Shown here in pieces: positions 34,221 to 45,284 of a stretch of DNA of 64,000 nucleotides. This stretch comes from Hygrophila difformis. Lineage: Eukaryota; Streptophyta; Magnoliopsida; Lamiales; Acanthaceae. The notes beneath the pieces are model-generated. The model was not told the origin of the DNA, ran no database searches, and was given only the letters and a program-made list of their open reading frames with translations. The position numbers and the translations under genes were made by a program. Where the stretch lies: contig JAOANR010000015.1 of assembly GCA_030278955.1 (NCBI GenBank), positions 22,848,626 to 22,912,625 on the forward strand, given 5' to 3'. The first letter of the stretch is position 1. Every line of letters begins with the position of its first letter.

Positions 34221-35065
34221 TATTTAAGACCTAGGGCGTCCAAAATCTGATCCCAAGGGTCTTGGGTCGAGAGACGTTCAACCGAAAGTCGAAAAATCCG
34301 CGTTCGGGCGAGAGATTCACGCAACGGGCGAATCTGTCAAGTGGCGCGGTCGTGGCGCGGTCTTCCCTCTTCACCGCGCGGCCACCGCGCGACTCTCGCC
34401 TGGACTTCGGTCCGGGCGGGTCGTGCGATCCGTCGTGCTTTTCCGCCTCTCTTTCGGGTTTCTATCCCTCTATGCTCCCGAATTCCGATTCCCGGGGTAT
34501 ATTCGGGCTCCGATTTCCTATCCTAATTTTATTCGGACCTAAATTTATGTTTGGACTCGAGTTATTGAGTCCATCGATGTCGGGTCCCCGTGTAACCATT
34601 TATTCAATTAAATTGCCTTCGGCTTCCCGGGTTCTCGGAATTTTGTTTCCTTTTTTAATTTAAATTCCATTTCTCATCTTCTATGATTCTTTATTCAATT
34701 ATCATGTTTATTATATTTATTTATTTATTTATTTATTTTATTGTATTTATTTTATGTTGGAAAATTCTCGGGTCTTACAGTCTACCCTCCTTAAGAATCA
34801 ACTTCGTCCTCGAAGTTGTGTTTCGGCTTTTCTCGTGCTAAAGTCTTTTGTTTGTTTTATTATTTTGTGACTGAACTTAGAATTAAGACTTCTAAGCTGC
34901 CTACGTACCCTGTGAAGGGATCAAGCCATAACGTAGTTCAAAACAACTTGAATTTGTTTATTTATGATTTAGGATACATGATATCGAGTCGAACTCCAAA
35001 AAAAAAAAATTACGGGGTATCACATCCTCTCCCCCTTAGGACTTCAGTTATGTCCCCATAACTGT

Positions 35066-36184
35066 CTACTCATTATTCTCAAGAGGATTCGGGTTTTGGT
35101 CTTGTTCCTCGTCACTCTCTCCTTGCTGAAGGTTCACCAAATCTACTCTCTTTTCGATCGCCTCCTCTATCGTTCGACATCCACCCGCCTTGTGACCAAG
35201 CTTGCCGCACCTACGGCAGGTTCCAGGCTTCGGGCATTGGCGCACCAGATGTGCATGGTTGCATCGTGGACAACGTGGTATAAACGCACCACGGTTGTCG
35301 TCTCCCCCATTGTTGAGACCTTTATTTCCTTTCCTTCGGGATCCATTGTCTTTCCTAGAGTTGTTATTGTTGCCTTTCCGATCCTTCTTCTCAAGTCCTT
35401 GCGAGTCCTTGCTCGACTCACCATGTTCCTTACGCTTCAATTGCTGGATTCGAGCAATTGATACGGCGCGATCATATACCGTCTGCAGGTTCGGGAATTG
35501 TCCTACTGCAAGTATCTCTCGGATACTAAGGTTCAGACCCATCTCGAATTTCTGAGCCTTGTCAGAGTCAGTTGGTACTATCCTCGCAGCGAATCGTACT
35601 AGCTCCTTGAATTTGGTGTAGTACTCTTGCACTGTTTGCGCACCTTGCTTTAAGTTGATGAATTCCTCGTACTTCGCAGTCTTGGTGCTCAGTGGGTAGA
35701 ATCTTTCCCTCAAAGCTTCCTTAAGTTCTTCCCAGGTGTAGGCGTGTTCGTCTTCCACTGAATTCGCTTGGAGATTTTGCCACCACTCATCGGCTTCGCC
35801 TCCTAGGTAGTAGGTCACTACGTGTACCTTCTCCTCATCAGGGCACTTGATAGCATTCAAGAGCTTATCAAAGGTACGGATCCATCCTTCCAACTTGGCT
35901 GGATCCTCTTGGCCGTCATAATGGGGTGGGTGGTAAGGGTTCACTAATGCCAAGTAGTTGACTCGGGCTACTGGCGGAGGTACTGTTTGTGTCCTATGCA
36001 CCTCGGCATTTCCCAATGCTACAAGGAGTTCCTCTACAGATTTTAAACGTGCTTCCATATTATTGGGCGCTTCAGGCACTTGCTCTCCTAGGTTCTGAGG
36101 ACTTTCACTGTTGTTGGGCGTGTTGGAAATGTTAGCGTCAGTGCCGTTTGGACTCACCTTCCTTGGTTTCCTCCTAGGCGCCAT
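35066..36184 (-). CDS. Intact Tekay gag (gag-only element)
   Basis: A continuous 372-residue ORF from MAPRRKPRKVSPNG. The retrotransposon gag domain spans about residues 85-235 (YYLGGEADEWWQNLQ ... RERFYPLSTKTAKYEEF ... LNLSIREILAV), then a basic Asn/Lys/Arg-rich stretch, and a zinc knuckle CRRCGKLGHKAGGC near 330-343. It ends in an acidic tail (SDEEQDQNPNPLENNE). The stop lies 30 bp before the purine tract at 35025-35038, so there is no protease, RT or integrase. It could supply capsid protein but would need enzymes from an autonomous relative. It is the only undamaged retroelement gag in the window. Confidence 0.92.
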   Translation of the reverse strand: MAPRRKPRKVSPNGTDANISNTPNNSESPQNLGEQVPEAPNNMEARLKSVEELLVALGNAEVHRTQTVPPPVARVNYLALVNPYHPPHYDGQEDPAKLEGWIRTFDKLLNAIKCPDEEKVHVVTYYLGGEADEWWQNLQANSVEDEHAYTWEELKEALRERFYPLSTKTAKYEEFINLKQGAQTVQEYYTKFKELVRFAARIVPTDSDKAQKFEMGLNLSIREILAVGQFPNLQTVYDRAVSIARIQQLKRKEHGESSKDSQGLEKKDRKGNNNNSRKDNGSRRKGNKGLNNGGDDNRGAFIPRCPRCNHAHLVRQCPKPGTCRRCGKLGHKAGGCRTIEEAIEKRVDLVNLQQGESDEEQDQNPNPLENNE

Positions 36185-36390
36185 TTTCTGTTGTAACGTG
36201 TATAGATTAGCTTATCTTGGTTTAGATAGATCGCTCGAACGAGACGTTTCGTAAATTTCAAATTTCAAATTCTCGGATTTGTTGTTTGGAAATCCAAACA
36301 AGATTTTTGGAATAAAGAGTGTTTTAATAAAACTTGATTTTTTTTTTTGTTCCACATGAAGAAGTTTTCTAATTTGTAACATAGGCACCT
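36185..36390 (-). other. Leader between LTR B and gag
   Basis: About 200 bp with an A/T tract. In sense direction the bases after the LTR end are AGGTGCCTATGTTAC, which do not match the initiator-Met primer site used by the other Tekay elements here. No ORF. Confidence 0.5.
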
Positions 36391-38937
36391 TGTAACACCC
36401 CGGTTTTTGGTCACCCAGGTCGGGATGTCACCGCCACACCTCCCTAGCAAGACACGGTTTCTCCGAGCTTGCTAAGGAGATGCAAGGCTATGGTTTTTCA
36501 GAATTTAAAACATTCAAACAGCCCATTTGTATATACTTTAAAAACTTATACATCAAAGTTGCAGCGGAAAATAATATTTACATAAGAACAATGCAGCGGA
36601 ATGTAAATATAGCCAACACGGCCAGAATACGGGTTAAACAGGCCCGTTCATACAATTTCTAGTCTAATACAAAAATTCAAAATAATATATATCCCAAACT
36701 TCCCGTGTATGCATATGACGATGCATAATTCTCAACTCTGAAAGAAAAAGGAAAAGAAAATATGGTTTGGTCAGCACTACGTGCTGAGTAAGTTAACACA
36801 TACAAGATTATGAGGTTTCAAAGCCTTTGTTTAAATTTAATGAAAACATGTGCATAATTTAAATAATTCATGTAACCGCATAATTTAGAAGACAGGGATT
36901 CATAAGATCATCAATATAGCTTGCAACGTAATTAAATAAGTTGCCATAAATTTAAAAACACAATTTAATACGGATTTTAGTTTGGAATTCTCATGAACTT
37001 CTCGTTTCATATCTTTTAGAGATCACCACCGCTAGGGCTCTTATGTCCGCCAGCCTTACGCCTGGGCTCTTATGTCCACAGGTATCATGGTCAATACAGA
37101 TCTTTTAATTAGAGTTAATCCGTCTGCTAGCCATACGATCACTGTTTCGCTAGGGCTCTTACGTCAACCTAGACATACACTTGGGCTCTTATGTCCCAAG
37201 CCGCAGAGAACATTGACAGTATCTAGCTTAGTCATAACCCACAATATATTTTAATCTTCTCGTTTCGTGTATCGTATGTCAAGTATTTCTATCCGTTTCA
37301 ACCTCAAAGGCTAATTCCACCGTTTCAACAAGATTTCAAGTTTTGATTTGGTCAACCACAGTTTACTCTAAAATTCGTTAAAAATCAGATTTAATTTCAA
37401 AAATTCCGAAATTTCACTACTGACTCCAAAACGTCGAGATCTACAACTTTCATGTTTTAACTTTTTCGATCCGAGATACCGAAATAGGTCAAAAACACTA
37501 ATTTTCACAGAAGTACTGTTCTGTCCGAATTTCATATAACTCAGTTTAACGATTTCGAATTACACCATAGCAATTCAACTCCAAATTTAATGAAATTTTA
37601 CAGAGATCATCTTAAGACAATTATCTACAACTTTCATGTTCGGCTAAAGATCTAATTCGGCCTAGAACCATAGTCAAAAACGTCAACAAGTTCGCCCCTA
37701 TGTTCTGTCCAGTTTCAAGATTCGATTTAAAACCAGTTCGGTTCGTAGTGGATTTCATATATCAAATCATCATGAAAAATTCTGAAATTTCATGGAGGTG
37801 TTCTTAACATATAGATCTACAACTCCTATGTTCAACGCCAAGCCTAGATCGGTCTAGATCTAAGGTAGAAATCACCAACAAGTTCGAATAAGGAATCTAT
37901 CATCGTTTCAAGATCTAAATCTAACGCAGGCTCGTTTACGATCAGTTTCGGATATCAAAACACGATGAAAAATTATGAAATTTTTACAGGAGCTAGATCA
38001 GTGTCTTAGGAATGTTTTTCGTGTTTTAAGTTTTCTCGTTTGAACGCTTTAAGGGGTTCGAATAAATTCAACAAAAACGCTGCGCCGGTGTAGACAGATT
38101 TTAGATAGGGTTCCATTACATTTATATGTTCGAATCTTTTAACCACCCAAAACCAAAGTAAGCGTTAACTTACAGATTGTTGAGCGTCCGGGATCGTCGA
38201 TTCGGAGGCGTGGCTTCCCGTCCTCCGTTTATCCTCTCCGTTTGTCGGGTTCTTCGCTCTCGATTCGGATCGGGGGTTTAGAATAGAAAAAGATCGAATT
38301 TAGGATTCGTTTTCGAATCACATATGAAAAAGAATGGATCAAGGCTTACCACAGCGACGGGGGTCTCCGAATTTCGTCCAAGTTAGTTCCTCCTGTAACA
38401 CCCCGGATTTGGTCACCCAGGCCGGGACGCTACCGCCACACCCTTCCAAACAAGACCCGATTAAATCGAGCTTATTTAAAAGGATGCTAAGGCTTAAGTT
38501 GCATCATTGACTTAAAAATATTTAAAAACCATTCAAATAAGCCCGAAGTTTAATCAGAGTATAACACACATAATAATAATAAGCAGTGCGGAAGCAAAAA
38601 TAAACAGGGCCAAAACATGCGGCCAAAACCAGAGTCTAAGTCCAATGCATAAATTAAAATAAATAAAATGCAACAAGTCTTCTTTTTTTCAAAAAAAATG
38701 GAAATCCCATCCCTCCATGCGATGCTTACTCTGCGAAATCTGAAAGGAAAAATAAAACAACAATTTATCAGTACAAAGGTACTGCGTAAGTTAATATATA
38801 GCACAACGAGTTTTAAAAGTTTTTAGGAGAATATACAAAGTAATATATTTATTTAAAAGACGAGTAAATAAATTAATTAAAAATTCTTACACATATGCCA
38901 CGAACATTTTACCAATGTTAGTTATGATCGAGGACAC

Positions 38938-39062
38938 CCCATTAGCATATCCTAGGGACGAACCCACAGGACCAACCTTTGGGACTTTATATCCACAAGG
39001 ACTCAAATATATCCTAGGGACGAACCCTTGGGATCAACCTCTGGGACTCGTACCCACGAGGT
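38938..39062 (-). repeat. GGGACGAACCC hairpin repeats in solo LTR
   Basis: Four short hairpins with GG(G)/CC(C) inner stems and changing outer arms: TCCT/AGGA around GGGACGAACCC, CCTT/AAGG, TCC/GGA, and ACCTC/GAGGT. The array occupies the same zone as the arrays of the other LTR families. Confidence 0.65.
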
Positions 39063-40346
39063 AAGTGCATGCAGCGGACCCTATACAGATACACTCCGGA
39101 GCCCTAGATAACCCATACGGATACATCTAGGAGTATAGACTCGTACATCACAATAATCAATGCCGTTTTGGCTATAAAAGAGGGGCGACATAATTCACCA
39201 CATTGGCATCCCACTCGATCAAAACTTACAAAGTTTAAAAAACCACATTTAATCACTTCATAATATTTCCACATTTCCAGAATCCATATTCTTCAAAAAT
39301 GAGTAACACTCGACTCATAGTTCATCGAATAATCAAAATAGCATTTACCGATTAAAAATGCCATTATAACAGTTTCTGAAATCGCCTTTAAAAATGCAGT
39401 AAACGATTTTTAAAAATTCTGGAAAAATTACAGTAGCTAGAAAACATCAAAATAAGCATTTTTCATAGAAATAGCCATCTCAAAATTCGGACTCTAAACT
39501 AGTCATTTTAATCTATTTCAGAAAGCTATTGAAATTCAATTTCTCTTGCTTCAGTAAATTCGACCACAGTGAGTTCAAAAATTCATAACAATTTCATACA
39601 TGCTCCAAAAATCATGAAATTTTACAGGGATGTTCTAGACACATATTAGAACAAGTTTCATGAAGACATCAAGCACTAAAAACGATCATAGGCAAGAGTA
39701 AATCGAACAACAAAACTGACTACATACATACATACATTAAATCTGTCAACCTATGTGCAGAAAATACCAGATCGAATTTGGGTGACCAAAACATGTCCAA
39801 AAATTACAAAATTTTACAGAGAGCCTCTTTAGGACATTGGGAACAAGTTTCATTTTGGACGTTTCTCCTAAAAATGTACGGATCATGGTCGAATTCACAG
39901 AACAATAAAATTGGTCATAGGAAAACCCTATTTGGCAGATTTTGTCAAATGAAAAGATAAACCTATATCTCGAGTTATACTCAACCAAAACTCCTAAAAA
40001 TCGACGTGCACAATACTAACTTACTTGAGATGAGTTTAGAACCGAATATCCCCTTGGTGGAATCCTGGAAATCGTCCAACTCGACCCCAACAATCAACAC
40101 TTCTACCGAATGCACCTATTATGGAGTTGTCGGAGGAAATTCTCAATTCTAGGACAAGGGATTCGAATCTAAGACCAAGGAAATGAAGTAGAACTCTTAC
40201 CTACACGTAGGAGAAAGGTTTGGACCACTTGAACACGTCCAACTCTCTGCCAAGGATGATGAACAACTCACAAAACTCTCACTACTCTCTCTTGAACTCA
40301 AATTTCGGATGGGATGCAAATGAGTGCAATGGAGGCTGAGTAGGGG

Positions 40347-40356
40347 CTATTTATAG
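40347..40356 (-). promoter_or_regulatory. TATA box of the solo LTR
   Basis: CTATAAATAG on the minus strand, about 590 bp from the sense LTR start. Confidence 0.55.
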
Positions 40357-41607
40357 AGGGATAATTGCTCCAAAAGCTGCCATGAGGTAGTGGGAATGTG
40401 AGGGAACAATTTCTAACCCATAACCCCCGAATTAATCCCCTCAATCATCATCCAAAACCCCCACTCTCCCATGACTTCCATAGGATCCCCTTGGTGCTCA
40501 AGTTCCATCATTGAGCTGACTTTGTGGGACTTTATTACACCCAAAACCTATCCAAAATCATCCCCACACGTCCTCCAACGTCTGGAATTCAAATTGGAGT
40601 CGTTTGGATTCGCCCATCACCGAGTTCATGACATGAAACGCATGAAACGTTATGACTCCGCCATAACAGCAGAGTGGCGCGCTGGTGGCGCGCTCCGCGC
40701 GGCCACCGCGCGGCCACCTGCTGTCGATTTTTTTTTTTTTTTTATAAATATTATGATTTTAATCTCTTAAAAATCATAATATGAATTATCCGAGATTTTT
40801 GGGATAATTCGATACATCTATCCCGAGTCGCGATTATCCGAAATATTCAATTCCGCTCTCTCGGAATTAATTCGATTTCGATAAATAAATCAAATTCTTA
40901 AACTTCGGATTTTAAAACTTTGTGTCGATTTCTCGGGTATTACACCTCCTCTCGGTGTTGTGCCTCCGACGGCTCCGGGATTAGGGTTTCGACGTATAGA
41001 AAGATTTCGTAGGGTTTCAAATGTATTCGGAGCTCTTAGGAGGTCTTATTTATAGATATTTAAGACCTAGGGCGTCCAAAATCTGATCCCAAGGGTCTTG
41101 GGTCGAGAGACGTTCAACCGAAAGTCGAAAAATCCGCGTTCGGGCGAGAGATTCACGCAACGGGCGAATCTGTCAAGTGGCGCGGTCGTGGCGCGGTCTT
41201 CCCTCTTCACCGCGCGGCCACCGCGCGACTCTCGCCTGGACTTCGGTCCGGGCGGGTCGTGCGATCCGTCGTGCTTTTCCGCCTCTCTTTCGGGTTTCTA
41301 TCCCTCTATGCTCCCGAATTCCGATTCCCGGGGTATATTCGGGCTCCGATTTCCTATCCTAATTTTATTCGGACCTAAATTTATGTTTGGACTCGAGTTA
41401 TTGAGTCCATCGATGTCGGGTCCCCGTGTAACCATTTATTCAATTAAATTGCCTTCGGCTTCCCGGGTTCTCGGAATTTTGTTTCCTTTTTTAATTTAAA
41501 TTCCATTTCTCATCTTCTATGATTCTTTATTCATTTATCATGTTTATTATATTTATTTATTTATTTTATTGTATTTATTTTATGTTGGAAAATTCTCGGG
41601 TATTACA

Positions 41608-41827
41608 GTCTACCCTCCTTAAGAATCAACTTCGTCCTCGAAGTTGTGTTTCGGCTTTTCTCGTGCTAAAGTCTTTTGTTTGTTTTATTATTTTGTGACT
41701 GAACTTAGAAATAAGACTTCTAAGCTGCCTACGTACCCTGTGAAGGGATCAAGCCATAACGTAGTTCAAAACAACTTGAATTTGTTTATTTATGATTTAG
41801 GATACATGATATCGAGTCGACTCGGGT
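41608..41827 (-). other. 220-bp internal remnant between LTR B and LTR C
   Basis: Matches 34780-34998 (starts GTCTACCCTCCTTAAG; includes CTTCGTCCTCGAAG). It keeps the polypurine side of the internal region and nothing else. The join to LTR C is at 41827/41828, where the usual initial T is C. Confidence 0.75.
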
Positions 41828-44495
41828 CGTAACACCCCGGTTTTTGGTCACCCAGGTCGGGATGTCACCGCCACACCTCCCTAGCAAGACACGGTTTCTC
41901 CGAGCTTGCTAAGGAGATGCAAGGCTATGGTTTTTCAGAATTTAAAACATTCAAACAGCCCATTTGTATATACTTTAAAAACTTATACATCAAAGTTGCA
42001 GCGGAAAATAATATTTACATAAGAACAATGCAGCGGAATGTAAATATAGCCAACACGGCCAGAATACGGGTTAAACAGGCCCGTTCATACAATTTCTAGT
42101 CTAATACAAAAATTCAAAATAATATATATCCCAAACTTCCCGTGTATGCATATGACGATGCATAATTCTCAACTCCGAAAGAAAAAGGAAAAGAAAATAT
42201 GGTTTGGTCAGCACTACGTGCTGAGTAAGTTAACACATACAAGATTATGAGGTTTCAAAGCCTTTGTTTAAATTTAATGAAAACATGTGCATAATTTAAA
42301 TAATTCATGTAACCGCATAATTTAGAAGACAGGGATTCATAAGATCATCAATATAGCTTGCAACGTAATTAAATAAGTTGCCATAAATTTAAAAACACAA
42401 TTTAATACGGATTTTAGTTTGGAATTCTCATGAACTTCTCGTTTCATATCTTTTAGAGATCACCACCGCTAGGGCTCTTATGTTCGCCAGCCTTACGCCT
42501 GGGCTCTTATGTCCACAGGTATCATGGTCAATACAGATCTTTTAATTAGAGTTAATCCGTCTGCTAGCCATACGATCACTGTTTCGCTAGGGCTCTTACG
42601 TCAACCTAGACATACACTTGGGCTCTTATGTCCCAAGCCGCAGAGAACATTGACAGTATCTAGCTTAGTCATAACCCACAATATATTTTAATCTTCTCGT
42701 TTCGTGTATCGTATGTCAAGTATTTCTATCCGTTTCAACCTCAAAGGCTAATTCCACCGTTTCAACAAGATTTCAAGTTTTGATTTGGTCAACCACAGTT
42801 TACTCTAAAATTCGTTAAAAATCAGATTAAATTTCAAAAATTCCGAAATTTCACTACTGACTCCAAAACGTCGAGATCTACAACTTTCATGTTTTAACTT
42901 TTTCGATCCGAGATACCGAAATAGGTCAAAAACACTAATTTTCACAGAAGTACTGTTCTGTCCGAATTTCATATAACTCAGTTTAAAGATTTCGAATTAC
43001 ACCATAGCAATTCAACTCCAAATTTAATGAAATTTTACAGAGATCATCTTAAGACAATTATCTACAACTTTCATGTTCGGCTAAAGATCTAATTCGGCCT
43101 AGAACCATAGTCAAAAACGTCAACAAGTTCGCCCCTATGTTCTGTCCAGTTTCAAGATTCGATTTAAAACCAGTTCGGTTCGTAGTGGATTTCATATATC
43201 AAATCATCATGAAAAATTCTGAAATTTCATGGAGGTGTTCTTAACATATAGATCTACAACTCCTATGTTCAACGCCAAGCCTAGATCGGTCTAGATCTAA
43301 GGTAGAAATCACCAACAAGTTCGAATAAGGAATCTATCATCGTTTCAAGATCTAAATCTAACGCAGGCTCGTTTACGATCAGTTTCGGATAACAAAACAC
43401 GATGAAAAATTATGAAATTTTTACAGGAGCTAGATCAGTGTCTTAGGAATGTTTTTCGTGTTTTAAGTTTTCTCGTTTGAACGCTTTAAGGGGTTCGAAT
43501 AAATTCAACAAAAACGCTGCGCCGGTGTAGACAGATTTTAGATAGGGTTCCATTACATTTATATGTTCGAATCTTTTAACCACCCAAAACCAAAGTAAGC
43601 GTTAACTTACAGATTGTTGAGCGTCCGGGATCGTCGATTCGGAGGCGTGGCTTCCCGTCCTCCGTTTATCCTCTCCGTTTGTCGGGTTCTTCGCTCTCGA
43701 TTCGGATCGGGGGTTTAGAATAGAAAAAGATTGAATTTAGGATTCGTTTTCGAATCACATATGAAAAAGAATGGATCAAGGCTTACCACAGCGACGGGGG
43801 TCTCCGAATTTCGTCCAAGTTAGTTCCTCCTCTCGGTGTTGTGCCTCCGACGGCTCCGGGATTAGGGTTTCGACGTATAGAAAGATTTCGTAGGGTTTCA
43901 AATGTATTCGGAGCTCTTAGGAGGTCTTATTTATAGATATTTAAGACCTAGGGCGTCCAAAATCTGATCCCAAGGGTCTTGGGTCGAGAGACGTTCAACC
44001 GAAAGTCGAAAAATCCGCGTTCGTGCGAGAGATTCACGCAACGGGCGAATCTGTCAAGTGGCGCGGTCGTGGCGCGGTCTTCCCTCTTCACCGCGCGGCC
44101 ACCGCGCGACTCTCGCCTGGACTTCGGTCCGGGCGGGTCGTGCGATCCGTCGTGCTTTTCCGCCTCTCTTTCGGGTTTCTATCCCTCTATGCTCCCGAAT
44201 TCCGATTCCCGGGGTATATTCGGGCTCCGATTTCCTATCCTAATTTTATTCGGACCTAAATTTATGTTTGGACTCGAGTTATTGAGTCCATCGATGTCGG
44301 GTCCCCGTGTAACCATTTATTCAATTAAATTGCCTTCGGCTTCCCGGGTTCTCGGAATTTTGTTTCCTTTTTTAATTTAAATTCCATTTCTCATCTTCTA
44401 TGATTCTTTATTCATTTATCATGTTTATTATATTTATTTATTTATTTATTTATTTATTGTATTTATTTTATGTTGGAAAATTCTCGGGTATTACA
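41828..44495 (-). mobile_element. LTR C (sense 5' LTR) of gag-only element
   Basis: 2668 bp, the outer LTR bordered by the right-hand TSD GTCTG. Same internal landmarks as LTR A: terminal hairpin 42208-42224, hairpin array 42468-42643, TATA box 43928-43937. A GC-rich frame at 43979-44380 is shared by all three LTRs but has no recognisable domain. Confidence 0.88.
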
Positions 44496-45284
44496 GTCTG
44501 GCCGCGGGCAGGTGGCTGGTGAGGGGGACTGGTGGACGAAGGGATGGCCGGAGGCGAAACGAGGGCGGAGGAAGGAGGCTGTGGTGGCCGGAGGCGCTGT
44601 GACTGTGGAGATGAATGAGGGTGGATTTGGAAGCAGGAGAGTGGCAAGGTGGATATGGCCGCCGGCCGGCGGCGGCGGCGCCGGCGGCGGGGGTGGCGGC
44701 TAGGGTTTAGGGTTAGGTTTGGGGTTTGGGCCATGGGTTGGTTTTGGGCCTGGTTTAATTGGGCTAGGGGTTTTTGGACTGAATGGACTGGATTTAATTT
44801 GGATTGGATCCATAAATCACTTGGACTTAATTAATTCACCTGCAATTAATTAAAATGATTAGTGGACCAAATAATTCTTAATTATAGCAGAAAATGAAAA
44901 TAGAGATGAACTAAAGAAATAAATAAATAAATATATACATGAAATTGTAAAAATTAATATAAATATAATATTTATTCCACTAGATTATTTGGTTTGTGCT
45001 CCATTTAATGAACCCGAGTTCCATCGAATAGACAACATCGAACCAAAATTAATTAAGTGTGGGATTTTTAATATTTTTATCATGTTTTTGAATTTTTTTA
45101 ACATAAATTTAATAAAAATAATAATATTTTTGTGTTTTTCAATACCATCTTATTATTTATACAAACTTGCATAAATCTGTTAAATTCAACTGCTTTCTTA
45201 TTTAAATAAGACCAGAATGCGATCAAATGTCCGTATTAGACACGGAAATAGATTGAAAATAATGGTCAATTTTGGCCATTATCA
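44496..45284 (-). mobile_element. Inverted Athila-like LTR, proximal part
   Basis: Contains the LTR start: the complement of TGATAATGGCC ends at 45284. 45177-45284 matches 53911-54020 in inverted orientation. 44500-44760 is the GC-rich gene-like segment that continues at 32110. The next bases CTAAC (45285-45289) would be the insertion duplication, but the other end is not visible. Confidence 0.7.

Larger units (their letters stand above)
32111..34779 (-). mobile_element. LTR A (sense 3' LTR) of gag-only element
   Basis: 2669 bp. The purine-rich sense sequence AAGGAGGGTAGAC (34780-34793) precedes its sense start at 34779. It contains a TATA box (34211-34220), the GCTCTTATGTC hairpin array (32751-32926), four ~190-bp modules (33161, 33345, 33537, about 33728), the terminal hairpin (32491-32507) and an (ATTT)n run (34718-34740). 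Just downstream, 34996-35024 looks like a second LTR end (GGGTATCACA) next to a second purine tract (35025-35038), hinting at a chimeric LTR. Confidence 0.85.
38394..40944 (-). mobile_element. Solo LTR, different Tekay-type family
   Basis: TGTAACACCCCGG at 38394 to CTCGGGTATTACA ending at 40944; 2551 bp. The TSD is CCTCC at 38389-38393 and 40945-40949, and the uninterrupted site is visible at 34112-34116 and in LTR C. There is no internal region, so it is a solo LTR formed by LTR-LTR recombination. It has a TATA box at 40347-40356 and the terminal hairpin CAGTAC/GTACTG at 38769-38784. Short ORFs inside are not genes. Confidence 0.93.
36391..41607 (-). mobile_element. LTR B, split by a solo LTR
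   Basis: Parts 36391-38393 and 40945-41607 join to an LTR equal to A and C. The interruption (38394-40944) duplicated CCTCC. It is followed by 220 bp (41608-41827) identical in kind to 34780-35000. The terminal hairpin is at 36771-36787 and the hairpin array at 37031-37206. Confidence 0.85.
32111..44495 (-). mobile_element. Tekay-derived gag-only element, three-LTR tandem
   Basis: The outer ends are TGTAACACCCC at 32111 and GGTATTACA at 44495, flanked by TSD GTCTG (32106-32110 and 44496-44500). Order: LTR A (32111-34779), 34780-36390 internal with intact gag, LTR B (36391-41607, split by a solo LTR), a 220-bp internal remnant (41608-41827), LTR C (41828-44495). By eye the three LTRs differ by only about half a dozen substitutions per pair, so the array is young. 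No pol is present. Unequal recombination between LTRs could give the extra LTR. Confidence 0.85.

Noticed and set aside
44700..44730. Interstitial telomeric repeat (AGGGTTTAGGGTTAGG)
   Set aside because: Only two or three degenerate TTTAGGG-like units, in a setting typical of telo-box/leader sequence of plant genes; too short for a telomere relic.
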